Positions 1-13,232 of a DNA stretch of 64,000 nt are shown here, piece by piece. The notes beneath the pieces were generated by a model, which worked only from the letters and a program-made list of their open reading frames with translations, had not been told where the DNA came from and searched no databases. Made by a program: the position numbers and the translations under genes. The stretch covers positions 1,550,001 to 1,614,000 of the forward strand of contig NC_060026.1 in NCBI RefSeq assembly GCF_021134715.1. Direction: 5' to 3'. Numbering within the stretch: the stretch's first letter is position 1; each line of letters begins with the position of its first letter. The stretch is from Daphnia pulex. Its lineage: Eukaryota > Arthropoda > Branchiopoda > Diplostraca > Daphniidae.

Positions 1-390
1 TTCGGCGGGTTTTGCAAGTTTTTTAAAAAAAGATAAAAAGACCCCACCTGATTGGCTGTTGCTAGGCTCTTGATCCTATCCCTATATCCTTTCATGTCTG
101 TTTTTGTGTGTATAAAACACGTGACTTTATTTTATAGATTACAAACAAAACGGATGTAAGTTTTTAAAATTGCACAATCTTTGATTATTTTTCAAAGGGG
201 GGGGGGTTCAATGTTCAACACATGTATTTCAGGATCTTACGGTTAAACGAGTTGAAGGATTTTGTGTGTCGATCGAGTCCAAGGTTGTTGCCGTTTCAGC
301 GAAATGTGGAACACATATGCACCTTCGTCACCTTTATGTGTGTGTGTGATTAGGGATCAATTTTTAAAAATGGTTTGATTGCGAATGTAG
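1..390. other. Upstream region of the cabut-like gene, no clear CDS
   Basis: There is no convincing coding exon here. Possible 5' non-coding exon edges are visible: a GTAAG donor near 153 and a TTTCAG acceptor near 230. An acceptor-like TAG at 388-390 directly precedes the first coding exon of the next gene. A run of about nine G sits near 198. A TGTG-rich stretch occurs near 335-350. Confidence 0.4.
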
Positions 391-2078
<1,688 letters not shown>

Positions 2079-3236
2079 GAAAAGAAAAAATAAGCAAAAT
2101 GATGATGAAATGTTTATTATTTTTCGAATCCTTTTTTTTGTTTTTACTTTGGGGGGTTAGTAGTTACATATGTTTATTTGTTTTTAAAAGCAGACAAAAA
2201 GGGCGGGACCTCTGTAGGACACAGTATATATACATCAGCTGTGTGTCTACGGTCGGTCAGTAGGTTATCTCTTCATAACAGCAGCAGCAGGGGGAAGGGG
2301 GCGGATATATTTTGTAATGTCCTCTTGTTTTATTTCATTTTTCTTGTTTCAGTTGTCGATGCAACGGCGACACAAATTTCTGTCCCGACCATCGACACGA
2401 CACATTTTGTTGTGTTATTTGTTAAAACGATTCGTTCGAGCCGTCTAGAGCTTGTTAATTATTTTTATTCACACACACACACACACAAATGATTTATGAT
2501 AACTATCGAGCTAAATAATAATCGTGTTTCGAACGAATGGACATAATAAATTACGATATTGATCAAGAATATTACGGGTCTAGAATATGAATACAATTAA
2601 ATAACATTATAAAAAAAAAGCTTTTCTTTTTAACAACACAATGTCGGGAATCAATCGACGTATATATAAGAAAACATAAGAAAACGTACACCCACCGACA
2701 ACCGCCCCCATTTCCCGACCGGTCTGAATTTTGTTTATTCGGCAATGCTCCACGTCACCTGGGCTGAAAAAGATGGTGGTCGTCGTGTTAGTTTATGACA
2801 AATTTTTTAACCGTGCGTGAACTATATACTAGAGCACTCTCTTTAATATATATATATATTTACAATTTACTTTTGTTTGTTGTGCGTGAATCTTTCTCGA
2901 AGGCGGCTACGAGTTTTGTTGTTAATCAAAACTCTTTGTTTCTCGAATTTTTGAAAAAAAGTTACCGTGTAGCCATTCGGTGAGTGTTTTATAGACTTGA
3001 CATGGTTTTTTTTTCTTCTCTCTTTTTCACGAACGATTTGTAAACTGTTAGGCTGTCCATCTGTATTCTAACAAGTGGGTCATTAAGGGAAAACTAAATT
3101 ATTTTCAAGTTGTAGTTGACCTCAACCTATTGGGAATTTTGTTTGATAGTTTTGGGTAGCATATTAAAACTAAACAACATAAGATTTGACATTGATTGTG
3201 TGCTCGACAATACAGGGCTGAACAACACCCACTACA
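2079..3236 (+). other. Intergenic and probable 5' leader of the AP-1 gamma gene
   Basis: No credible coding exon. It holds a CA microsatellite near 2470-2487 and a TA-rich tract near 2848-2862. A possible non-coding first exon ends at CATTCG|GTGAGT near 2980, which could splice to an acceptor ATACAG near 3214, just before the AP-1 gamma ATG at 3237. That leader intron is inferred from splice signals only. Confidence 0.35.
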
Positions 3237-6200
3237 ATGGCTAATGCTATTAAGCAAGTCATCAATGAGGTGGCTGAAAAAGGTATGATAAGTCAAAGCA
3301 TTTATCTTGTATGATGTAATACCCATTTTTGATTTCTATTATTCAGTTAAAATGCCCTCCACGCCCACTCGTCTGAGGGATTTGATACGCCAGATTCGTG
3401 CTGCCAGGACAGCTGCAGAGGAGCGGGCTGTGGTGAACAAAGAATGTGCCTACATTAGGGCATCATTCAGGGAAGAGGATTCACAGTGGAGATGTCGGAA
3501 TGTTGCCAAGCTGCTCTACATACACATGCTTGGCTACCCAGCTCATTTCGGTCAACTAGAGTGTCTGAACCTCATTGCCTCACCCAGGTTCACCGATAAA
3601 CGAATTGGATATCTTGGGGCAATGCTTTTGCTGGATGAACGCCAAGATATTCATGTCCTCATCACCAACTCCTTGAAGAAGTATGTCTCTGTTCATATTC
3701 AATTTCTCTAATGAGATTACCTTTGTCAACCTGTTTTCTACTCTAGTGATTTAAACAACCCCGTCCAGTTTATCGTTGGTTTGGCCCTGTGCACCTTGGG
3801 TGCCATTGCGTCGCCTGAAATGTCACGCGATTTGGCCTCTGAAGTTGAGCGGTTGCTCAAGTCCACCAACGCCTACTTAAGGAAGAAGGCGGCCTTGTGT
3901 GCTTTCCGAATTATCGGCAAAGTGCCAGAGCTCATGGAAATGTTTTTACCCGCCACAAGATCACTCATCTCAGATAAAAATCACGGTATTCACTCTTGAA
4001 CATTGTACATGTCTCTTTTACTGGTACTAAAAATTATTTGATGGAATTAGGCGTTTTAATTACGGGAGTCACACTAATCATCGAAATGTGCGAACGGAGT
4101 CCAGACACTTTGATTCACTTCAAAAAGGTACACGTCGGATTTTAAAAAATCCTTTTCTGAACGAATTTCTATCGTTTATTTATGCAATCCTCGTTATTTT
4201 TAACAAATTATTAATCAATCCACATCCTTTAATTAATCAAATCGTGAAGAAAAACTGAATGTTAATACGTTCCCGTTTGTTTTTTTTGTTTTGTTTCTGT
4301 TTCCTTGTTGCGGGATCATCTCTCTCTCTCCCCCCTACGTTGACAAAAACAAAATTTCTTTGCTTTACTTAGGAGCATCGCGAGGTAAAGCATCTTTCGA
4401 TGTTGTTCGATCCTCTGCACACTCTTGCAATGCACCCTTTTGTTTGTCTGTGTCTGTTTTGTTTGTTTGGGTCGCGTTTTTCGGTGTTTTAATTGGCGTC
4501 GTCTGGGCGCAGTTTTAACGATTCTAATTGTTATCTTTTATTTTGATCGTTCTCTCCGCAAATACCAGGTGGTCCCCAGTTTAGTGCGTATTCTCAAGAA
4601 TTTGATCATGGCAGGTTATTCACCAGAGCATGATGTTTCTGGTGTGAGCGACCCCTTTCTCCAGGTACAATTTTTTACGACTAGATTGTCTTTCTGCAAT
4701 TAATAAATTCTTGAACACAGGTGAAAATTTTGCGGTTGTTGCGAGTCCTGGGCCATAACGACGCCGAAGCTTCTGAAGCGATGAACGACATTTTGGCGCA
4801 GGTGGCCACCAATACGGAGACGTCGAAGAATGTCGGCAACGCCATTCTGTATGAAACGGTGCTTTCGATCATGCACATCAAGTCGGAGAGTGGCTTACGT
4901 GTCCTGGCCGTCAACATTCTCGGCCGCTTTCTGCTCAATAGCGACAAGAATATTCGATACGTGGCGCTCAACACGCTGTTGCGCACCGTTCACGCAGACA
5001 ATTCGGCCGTCCAGCGACATCGTGCCACTATACTCGAGTGCCTTAAGGTTTTATCAAATTCTAAACTACACCAGTGGATTTGAATTTTAAATGAATCTTT
5101 GGAATTAATTAGGATCCCGATGTATCCATCAAGAGGAGGGCGCTGGAATTGAGTTTTGCGCTCATCAACGGATCCAACATCCGAGCAATGATGAAGGAGC
5201 TGTTGGCTTTTTTGGAGAAATCCGACGCCGAATTCAAGGCCCAGTGTTCGTCTGGAATTGTCAGCGCTACTGAAAGATTCTCACCCAACCGGCGGTGGCA
5301 TGTCGATACACTGCTGAGAGTTTTGATTGCCGCTGGCAACTTTCTGCGAGACGACGTCGTTTCTAACACGATCCAAATCATTTCGGAGAGCGCCTCGCTC
5401 CAGGGCTACGCAGTCGGTCAGTTGTGGAGAGCCGTTAGCTGCTCTTCGGGCTCTTTACAGCACGACGGACAGCCGGGCGATTTAGACTTGCAAGGAGCTA
5501 CGCTGCCCATCTCTGAACGCCAGCCTCTGGCTCAAGTCGCTTCGTGGTGCCTGGGCGAGTACGGCGACAGTCTCATCAATGGACACACCAACGCCAGCGA
5601 ACAGGAAGAACCGGTCGTTGCCGGTGAGGACGAAGTGGTTGATTTCATTCAGGGCATTCTCTCGTCGAGCCAAAGTACCATCGTTACCAAGCAATATGCT
5701 TTGACGGCCCTCACCAAGCTCAGTACACGTTTCAGCGTCACTGTCGGGTAATTATATCTAATCAGTTGATTAAGAGAGTCGTAAACCAACTAATCTCGAT
5801 TGTTTGTTTTGCATTCGTAGTCGTATCGAAGATATCGTGACCAGTTTCGGCACTCATTTGAATGTTGAGCTGCAGCAGCGCGGTATCGAGTACGCCCAGC
5901 TATTTACCAAGCACGTAGCACTACGTCCGGCCATCATGGAGCGCATACCGCCCATGGAACACAAGACATCACACCAGGGACTGACGAACGGAAGTTCCGG
6001 AGGAAACGGAGTCAGCAATGGCGACGATGACATGTTAATGGATGATTTGAATTCTTTCACGACTACCAGCATCACAAGTCATTCGGCACCGGCCACTAAA
6101 GATTCGGTAAATTACATTTCATCCATTCGGTTCCAAATGAAGTTTAATAAATTTTGTGGGGTTTTTAGAATTCTTTGCTCAATCTACTGGGTGGATTGGA

Positions 6201-6987
6201 CAATTTTGATAATGGCCCTGCCCCGATGGTGACGAGCTCGAAAGCCTCTACAGCTCCGTCTGCCTCGAATTTGGATCTGCTCGACTTGTTGGGCGGTTTG
6301 GACTTGAGCGGATCGACGACACTTTCGTCAGCTCCGCCACCAATCACTACACCTACTGGTTCTACAAGCAGCAGCTTAGTCAACAATAATTTGGCTAATT
6401 TGCTCAGTTCACCGACGACCCAAATGAGTGCCGCCATCCCGCCTAGTTCTAATTTCTTAATCGATGGGTTCCTAGGGACTGCACCTACACCCCCACCAAG
6501 TAATAACTAAAAATAATAATTTAAAAGAAAGTTTGAATTACCAAATTTCTATTTTTCTAGAACTTCAAAATGTAACGGCCTATGATAAAAACGGACTCAG
6601 AGTGGATTTCTCTTTTGACCGTCCGGTCGACAACCCCAATTTGGTGATAGTCACATTGACGGCCAGCTCTTCGTACGGTTCCACACTGTGCGATTTCCTC
6701 TTCCAGGCCGCCGTGCCGAAGACATTCCAACTGCAAATGATGCCGGCCTCTAGCACGGTTATTAATTCTGGTATTCCCGTCACCCAAGTCATGCGCATTC
6801 TAAATCCCACGAGAGTACGTTCATTTATTTTTTCTAATTGCTATAAATTTCTGATGAAAACTCACACGTTCATTGTTTATTTCAGGCGGTACTAAAAATG
6901 AGGATCAAATTGTCCTTCTCTAGAGACGGGATGGCTATTCAGGATCAAGACGAAGTCAAAAACCTCCCAGCAGCCTTGTGGCAATGA
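3237..6987 (+). CDS. AP1G1: AP-1 clathrin adaptor complex subunit gamma
   Basis: Large subunit of the AP-1 adaptor, which works with beta1, mu1 and sigma1 to recruit clathrin at the trans-Golgi network and endosomes. Eleven exons read as one 908-aa protein: 3237-3282, 3347-3680, 3747-3985, 4051-4127, 4569-4664, 4721-5047, 5113-5747, 5821-6106, 6169-6499, 6561-6814, 6886-6987. The trunk is unmistakable ([53 protein letters not shown]). A Ser/Gly/Asn-rich hinge with acidic LLNLLGG- and LDLLDLLGG-type motifs follows. The C-terminus is a gamma-adaptin ear (about residues 790-908) ending LPAALWQ. An extra segment of roughly 30 residues rich in Ser, Gly and Gln follows [10 protein letters not shown], before [17 protein letters not shown] do not recall it from other gamma adaptins. 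The hinge donor at 6499/6500 reads through to a stop if unspliced. Confidence 0.95.
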
Positions 6988-7925
6988 TTTTGTGTTATTT
7001 TCTTTTTTTAAATGGCGAAATTCAAAAGAAAAAAAAAATAGCCAAAAACCTTCAAAAATTGGAGTGTGGAAGGATGAAATGCTGAAAACAAGGAGAATCT
7101 TAGTATATTCGAAAGAAAGAAAGAATAAAAGAATAAACACACGTACATATACAATTATACATACAGTCGACGGTCTGCTGTTGCTGTTTCTGCTGTTGCT
7201 GCAAAAATCAATGCCTTGCCTTCTTTGCTATGATTTTCTAACTGTGGGTGATTCCCTTCTCTCTTCCCCCCCCCCTTCTTTGTCCACCTGCACCCACCGT
7301 CTTCGAATTAAAAAATCTTTTTTTTTTTCCTACTTCCTGCGGCATGAGAACATTAGAGAGAGAAAAAAAAATCGATTTCAAGGAAAAATAATCATCGTCT
7401 TGTGTATTTTGATGCAAAAATTACAAAAAAAAAAATTCCGTGTAAAATAAGTTGAATTCCCTTTGCGAAGAGGATGCAAAGGGTCCACTTAGTGATGTCT
7501 AAAAACAACAACCAACGGTCTGCCCAGCTGTATTACCCACTTTTGTTTCTTTTTTCTTCTCCTTTATCCCCCACGTCCGCTGTTATTACTCGTTTTTGTT
7601 TGAATTTTTCCCTTGTGTATGTTTAAAAGCCTCCAAGGCCCTTTATACACCTTGTAGGCTTCAATTTGTACCTTTCCCTCTTTATTCCCTCATTATAAAG
7701 CACTTTTTTTTCTAGTTTAGTAGGCATAATACCATGTGTGGTTCTCAACAATTCCTGTGAAACTTATTGAAGGAAACGATTATTAAAAAACTGTTAATTG
7801 TCTTCACATTTTTGGTCGGCAAGTTTTGATTTTTTTAAATATGGCGCCGTTGGATACAGACGACAATAACAAAACTACTTTCAAAATGACGTAGGATTTT
7901 CGAGTCTCCACATTTTTCGAAACAA
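6988..7925 (+). other. AP-1 gamma 3' UTR and intergenic spacer
   Basis: No coding exon seen. An AATAAA-type signal lies in the run at about 7123-7137. Several homopolymer tracts (poly-C near 7267, poly-T near 7319, poly-A near 7362 and 7426) mark a 3' UTR or spacer. A short ATG-initiated ORF at 7842-7895 precedes the JMJD4 start; it could act as an upstream ORF if transcription begins before it. Confidence 0.4.
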
Positions 7926-9278
7926 ATGGAAGTTGACCTGATAAACAGGGAAATCTGTTACTCGGAATTTTACGAAGAATATCTTGTCAAGAATAAAATA
8001 TGCATGTTGTCAAAGTCGTTTACAGATTCGTGGTCCTGCAGGAAACATTGGGTTGACAATGAAGTACCCAACTGGGAAAATCTCTTGGAGAATTATGGTA
8101 GGTTCTTTGGTTTTGAAATTATTTGTTTCTTATTTTTATATATTTTTATAATTACTCATATTATCAGGTGAAGCAGAAGTTCCAGTAGCAAATTGTGGTG
8201 AGGCATATTTTGATTCTCACTCGAAATCAAACTGGACTCTTACAGACTTTATCACTTATATTAAGGAATATAGAAAGAAAAACTACTCTACTGAAATGCC
8301 CTGTTTATATTTGAAAGTATAACAACTATTGATTATATTTGAAATTAAAGTTACAATTTTTTATACTATTAATCAGGATTGGCACTTGTTTAAAAACTTT
8401 CACAGCTCAGAAGGAATGTATGAGACACCCATATATTTTTCCGTTGACTGGTTGAATGAATACTGGATTCAAGGCAACAAAGATGATTACAGATTTGTGT
8501 ACATTGGTCCACAAGGGAGTTGGTAAGCTATTGATATACATATCTTCCTACTGTTCATAGTTACACTAGCTTCGCAAATGATTTTAAAACTAATCTTGTT
8601 AGGACTCCTCTCCATGCGGATGTGTATGGTTCATTTAGCTGGTCTGCCAATGTAGTTGGGAAGAAGCGATGGATATTTTTCCCGCCTGGCGAAGAACTGA
8701 AGCTAAAATCGTTATTAGGAATCTCTTGCCTTCCACGTGATTTGGGGGAGATTGATCTTTCATCAATGAAAATCACATATTTTGACTTAATCCAAAACGC
8801 TGGTGAAATTGTATTTGTCCCATCTGGTTGGTTTCATCAAGTCTGGAATCTGGTATGAACGACTACTAAAAGACGTAGCAACTTCTGATCAAATTATTAT
8901 CAAATCAAATTTTTATTTATGCAGGAAGATACCATATCTATCAATCACAACTGGTTTAATGGCGCCAATGTAAATTACATTTACCAGGGACTTGGCAAAG
9001 CGTCCAAGGAGATCCAAGACGAAGTATCCGGCTACGGTACCACTCTCGACACGGAGCAACTAGAAATTTTCCTCGACAGTCATTACGGAATGAATTTCCA
9101 GCAATTTCATCAACTTTTACAAACGGTCATCGATCGAAGAGATTCGGGATTTTTAAAGATTCATTCGTCGAAACCTTGTCATTCGTGTTCCGGTGACCAG
9201 CTGTGCAAGGATCAACACCACTGTGATGTAGACCGTCAGGTAGCTCTTCAGATTCTTAAATTATTGAGTAATAAATAA
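7926..9278 (+). CDS. JMJD4: JMJD4-like JmjC-domain lysyl hydroxylase
   Basis: Fe(II)/2-oxoglutarate-dependent oxygenase of the JMJD4 family; the human member hydroxylates a lysine of release factor eRF1 (established knowledge). Five exons give 356 aa: 7926-8097, 8168-8316, 8377-8522, 8603-8852, 8925-9278, all with consistent phases. The cupin core shows YRFVYIGPQGSWTPLHADVY with the HxD iron ligands at H160 and D162, then SFSWSANVVGKKRWIFFPPG. The third ligand lies in VPSGWFHQVWNLEDT at about H234, followed by ISINHNWFN. All three iron ligands are present, so the enzyme should be active. The C-terminus is short and Cys/His-rich (CHSCSGDQLCKDQHHC). The ATG at 7926 is the first that opens this frame. 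The stop is 78 bp from the stop of the convergent FAM210B gene. Confidence 0.93.
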
Positions 9279-9299
9279 ATATTGAATATCCCTTGGTAG

Positions 9300-9315
9300 A
9301 AAACATTTATTACGA
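9300..9315 (-). terminator. Polyadenylation signal of the FAM210B-like gene
   Basis: On the minus strand an AATAAA hexamer is read from the TTTATT at about 9306-9311, roughly 45 bases past the FAM210B stop codon. It lies inside the 78-bp gap between the two convergent stop codons, so the two 3' UTRs probably overlap. Confidence 0.5.
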
Positions 9316-9356
9316 AAAGTTAGGCAGCACAAAATAAAAGCTTTCCCAAACAGGTT

Positions 9357-10527
9357 TTAAGCTGACGGACTCTTCAGGAATCCGATTCTACGCAAATAAC
9401 GCACAATAAACGGCACAGATCCTAGAGTTATGCTGATACGAATAGGCACCAGTACTTTGTGAACGGCATATGCTACGAGGAAAGTGGACGCTCCTGCTGC
9501 CAATCTTGAGTTCAACATTTCGCTGGAAACGCCCATCTGGGCTAGCATACCTGGTACGTTTAGTCCACTATAAAAAAGAATAGCAAAGATATTTCATCGA
9601 TTAGAAAACGTAACTTTTTAAAACGGACGATATTTTTAGTAAGAAAAATCGTGCAAATAACCTTGCTACAGCTGCATAGCAGATGCTTAATGATGTAATT
9701 GATATAAGGACGTGAAACACTATGACAGTTGCGCCATAATCTTTAACAGCTCGCTTCAATTTACTTTTAGTTGATTCGGGAACCTTAGCATCGCTATAGT
9801 ATCGCACCGAGCTCGTGTTAGGTATCCATGCATTGTGCAAACCATGCTGCAAGTACCAACAGTTACCTCTAATTTTCATGGTTCCTTGTTGCACACACTG
9901 ACTACCTGATGAATGAAAGAGTATAGTAGATGTTATAGAATTGCGTGTGAATCAAACATACTTCCGGGGTAGAGCGTTTCTTGCAGGTCACTGGAAGTGA
10001 ATTTGATTTGCTGATCGGTGCAATTTTCTGGCATATTCATTCGAGGAGAATTTTCTTTCTCGGCACTAGGAGAAAACGGAAGTGGCACATTGGTCTGTGT
10101 CACAGCATTCAAGCTTAAAGAACCAAGTGATTCATAGTTTTCTAGCTGCTGTTGTCCTCCTATTTGAACAAATCAGTGTTGATTTTTTGTTTCCTCTGTG
10201 AATTTAACTCAATTGCTTTACCTTGACTCGACTGATCACTCATGAAAGAACCACTGAACATGGATGATGTTTGACTTTGAACTACCCCAAAACTTATATC
10301 CTTGAATCTGTTGGCAGAGAATCCCATTCGATCCTGAGCATCCAACTCTTCCATGTTGGATGGTAATACGGCTCCATTTTTCAAACTACTGTGAAATAGA
10401 GCTCCTGTAGAGAGAAGTAGAAATTTAAGTCATGATTGTATTGACTCTATGCTGACTAGGATAACTTACTTAAAATCAGTTGATTTCTATGGACTAGATT
10501 TCGGTTGACACTTTGAGCGAGCAACAT
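9357..10527 (-). CDS. FAM210B: FAM210B-like mitochondrial protein (DUF1279)
   Basis: Five exons on the minus strand join in frame into 297 aa: 10527-10470, 10404-10222, 10159-9962, 9905-9662, 9567-9357. The C-terminal DUF1279 domain (about residues 194-297) is clear: KDYGATVIVFHVLISITSLS, then AGASTFLVAYAVHKVLVPIR and SITLGSVPFIVRYLRRIGF, matching FAM210A/B, which are inner-mitochondrial-membrane proteins. The N-terminus MLLAQSVNRNLVHRNQLIL is Arg/Asn-rich with no acidic residues, as expected of a mitochondrial targeting signal; this supports the ATG at 10527. Two hydrophobic segments in the domain could span the membrane. The middle (residues 20-190) is Ser/Gln-rich and unconserved to my eye. 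The intact GxxxG-poor domain end LKSPSA resembles the animal FAM210B terminus. Which of FAM210A or FAM210B it matches best needs a search. Confidence 0.88.
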
Positions 10528-10735
10528 TGTTTTTGTATAGTGAAAAATTGACTAGAGGTTTTACTTTGAAGAACTGTTTGGTACTGTGTGTCAGTAACCT
10601 CACGACTCCTTGCTTTATATACTGCGCACGTTTACGAGCTATTTTTATCCCGAAATAGAGAGCTGCCAACAAAATAACGCTTGCATATAGTGGTAAACTG
10701 GGCAAGTTGGCCGTTGATATTGGTTTGCTAAACAA
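10487..10735 (-). other. Open frame with one hydrophobic segment, no ATG
   Basis: The minus-strand frame encodes a segment LPSLPLYASVILLAALYFG followed by basic residues (KIARKRAQYIKQ), like a short tail- or signal-anchored peptide. It has no in-frame ATG; upstream the frame closes at a TAG. It overlaps the first exon of the FAM210B-like gene on the same strand in another frame. It may be that gene's 5' UTR, or the second exon of an unrecognised small membrane protein using a TTTCTAG acceptor near 10737. I favour UTR. Confidence 0.2.
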
Positions 10736-10759
10736 GCTAGAAACTCTCAGCTTCCGTTG

Positions 10760-11878
10760 CTAACGGAAAGGCAAACCAATTTATCTCTGCTGCTGAAGAA
10801 CGTTTACATAACAAAAAAATTTAATATGGAATAACGTGTTTTAAAAAACGGAAATCAAACACCCATCGTGATAAGATAAAAACATTGCAGACGAAATTTC
10901 ATGTATGTTGCCATGTTTTTAAATTTAGCGCACAGGGTGATTTTTAAAAATGAATCGACTGATTCAAATACGACTTTGCGATCATTTGTCTCGGCATTCG
11001 TTGCACACGTGATTTTTTGCTTTTTTATAGTTTATATTTACCAACACATTGGAGGATATCTCCGCTCACTTTGGAAGTTTGGAGGGCAGCCAATTGGCAC
11101 AAATAAGAACCTCGATTTTCGAGAAACCCAAGTTCAAGTTCATGAATTGAAATGTCCACCGAATCACAGTTGTTTGTTTTTCATTGTTTACAAACAGATT
11201 GGCTTGAAATATAATGTTTTTCAATACGACTGTGCTCCTGTGCAACTCGTGCAACTCGTGCAACTTACTTTATTAAGATTCAAAACTCATTGCTAGATGT
11301 CGCCAGTGTCACTCTTGTTGTTCTTATATATCGTGAAACGAGGCGAAACAAATAGTTGCTAATTTATTCTTATATTCCTGTGATTTCAAATACGCAAATT
11401 GAACTCCGTATCATATGTAGGTTTACTAGTTTCCTTATTTTCATACTGTACCAACTTATTTCTTCTAATTCTAGATGCATACTGTCAGTCATTCCAACAA
11501 GTTGACTTAGCGCTTTCCATCCATCCATCCATCCATCATGCTGTCAAAAACCTAAAACTCATGTTTGAAGCACACATATAGTGGAATACAAATGTGCAGA
11601 GACAAGGTATGTCCCCATTACTTCTACCAGACCATTACAATTCAGATTTTCATATAACATAGGTATTCTTGACATGAACCATAGGATCTTTGCTGAATCT
11701 CTCAATTTTGCTGGCATAACCTGGAACAGTCTGCTGCGTAACAGCATGTTTGTTGTTATGGCTGTTTTTACTTCTGTTTAGAAGGCAACCCAGCTAAGAG
11801 CTCCCATTTGATAAAGGTAACCATCACCTATCACCACGCTATTACAATCCTTCATAACACTTTTTTTAGCATCAGGAA
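10760..11878. other. Spacer with short uncertain ORFs and an ATCC microsatellite
   Basis: No recognised protein. Short ATG frames exist on + (for example 10901-11296) but resemble no family and have no codon bias I can see. A perfect ATCC tetranucleotide run lies at about 11518-11537. GT/AG-like signals around 11781 and 11872 suggest a spliced non-coding transcript leading into the next entry. Confidence 0.3.
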
Positions 11879-12291
11879 ATGTATCCCACCCGAGGAGTAA
11901 TGCAGTTGGTTGCTGTAATTCCATTATTACAGTTTTTCATCATGAACATTTCAGTGTGCTTCTTAGAAAAGGTAAAGATTGATATGCTTTTTAATTTTTT
12001 TTATATTTTCATTAATGTAACAAATTTTTTTTACAGAGCATGCAAGATCCCCACAGCGCACAGGCATCCTTGAGCCAATGCTGGATTTTGTCCATGAGAG
12101 CAGAGGGACTTCCACCAACGTTCTGCTCCCTCCTTATCTTCAAGACTCATCCTGCTTCAGTACTTCTTATGCTGCTAGTTCTCCTAAACAACTTTTCGTG
12201 CTTCACTGGCGAGTTGGATCACTTCAGTTGCTGTGACACACCTGAATGCAGTCACTCACCACGGGATTATGGGCAAGTACCGGACAATTGA
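11879..12291 (+). CDS. Possible two-exon orphan protein (or lncRNA)
   Basis: Two open segments join in frame: 11879-11971 (31 codons from an ATG, ending LEK at a GTAAAG donor) and 12037-12291 after a TTTACAG acceptor, giving about 115 aa. The product is hydrophobic (VMQLVAVIPLLQFFIM; SVLLMLLVLLNNF) with a Cys/His-rich tail. I do not recognise it. The clean intron argues for a real transcript, but coding status is unproven and a spliced non-coding RNA fits as well. Confidence 0.2.
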
Positions 12292-12554
12292 TTTATTTTC
12301 GTAGATTATCTACTAGTAATCTATTTGCGTTAAACTCTCTGTCTGTGTAATAATTCCAAAATCAGGCCTTTCTTGCGCGCAAAAGAAGTATTACTTATAC
12401 TTAGAAGCATTTCTTTTTTCTAACGCTAGATGGCTTTTCGATAATTTTCAGCTGTCAAAACAGTCAGTTTTAGTTACTTTGCAAATCTCTTTAAACCTTT
12501 ATTGGCAGCTATTGTGTGGAAATTTTTGCGATTACTGACGATAACTATTCCCCC

Positions 12555-12949
12555 AACAAAGCTCACTTGTTAGATTTTTGATAATGTGTTTTTTTTTCTA
12601 CTTCCGGTTTTCTCATTTCAGTCAGTAGTTCAGTAAATATTCATTTGACGTTCAAAAGAACCACTTATTTGTGATCCTCGTCAAATTCGTGGTAAAGTTC
12701 ATGTTTTGTTTTGTACGTACGCGTACTTCCGGTTTTGAGAATTTTCCTGAACTATAGTTCAGGAAAATTCTCAAAACTCGATTTTGGCCAAAAATTGGAT
12801 TTCGTTTAAATCACACCTAATCGACCCCAAATTTCATGGGGATCACGAATATGTGGTTTAATTTGATGACAGCTAAATGGTTAAGGCGCCGTGGTTACTT
12901 CCGGTATACTTCCGGAAAATTTTCTTAAGACTAGCAAGTGAGCTTTGTT
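12555..12949. mobile_element. Foldback (MITE-like) element with 19-bp terminal inverted repeats
   Basis: The ends AACAAAGCTCACTTGTTAG (12555-12573) and its reverse complement with one mismatch (12931-12949) define a 395-bp element. Its midpoint coincides with a perfect 46-bp palindrome at 12732-12777. The arms also match partially further out: AACCAC..TATT.GTGATCC on the left is mirrored on the right arm near 12830-12860. There is no ORF, so it is non-autonomous. I see no convincing target-site duplication, so the transposon superfamily is left open. Confidence 0.7.
12732..12777. repeat. Perfect 46-bp palindrome
   Basis: Each 23-base arm runs from GTTTTGAGAATT through CCTGAACTA to the centre, then repeats exactly as the reverse complement with no loop. 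It forms the hinge of the foldback element at 12555-12949. Confidence 0.9.
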
Positions 12950-13232
12950 ATGTGTACAGTTCTCATTATTGTTAGCTATATTTTAAGCAATTTAAAGCGC
13001 GCCTTTCAAGTTTTGAGCAAAAAATAACCAGATCAATGTACTTATATGTATTATGTAACTATTATGTAACTTTTATTGGCATGTCACTTAATAAGAATTG
13101 TTTTCTCTTTCTTCAGGTAATGTAGAGGAGACGTCGAGAAGATGCGACACCAAAACATCGCCGGTATCTCCAAAATGTCAGCGCGGATCATCGTATTGTT
13201 GGTATTATTTCGTTTGTTTTAGTATTAGTTAA

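Noticed and set aside
4291-4703. Plus-strand open frames inside the AP-1 gamma gene
   Set aside because: They lie in the long intron between exons at 4127 and 4569; in-frame continuation is explained by the adaptor exons.
10901-11296. 131-codon plus-strand frame with a hydrophobic start
   Set aside because: No family features; composition looks random and the frame contains a short repeated unit (GTGCAACTC) near its end.
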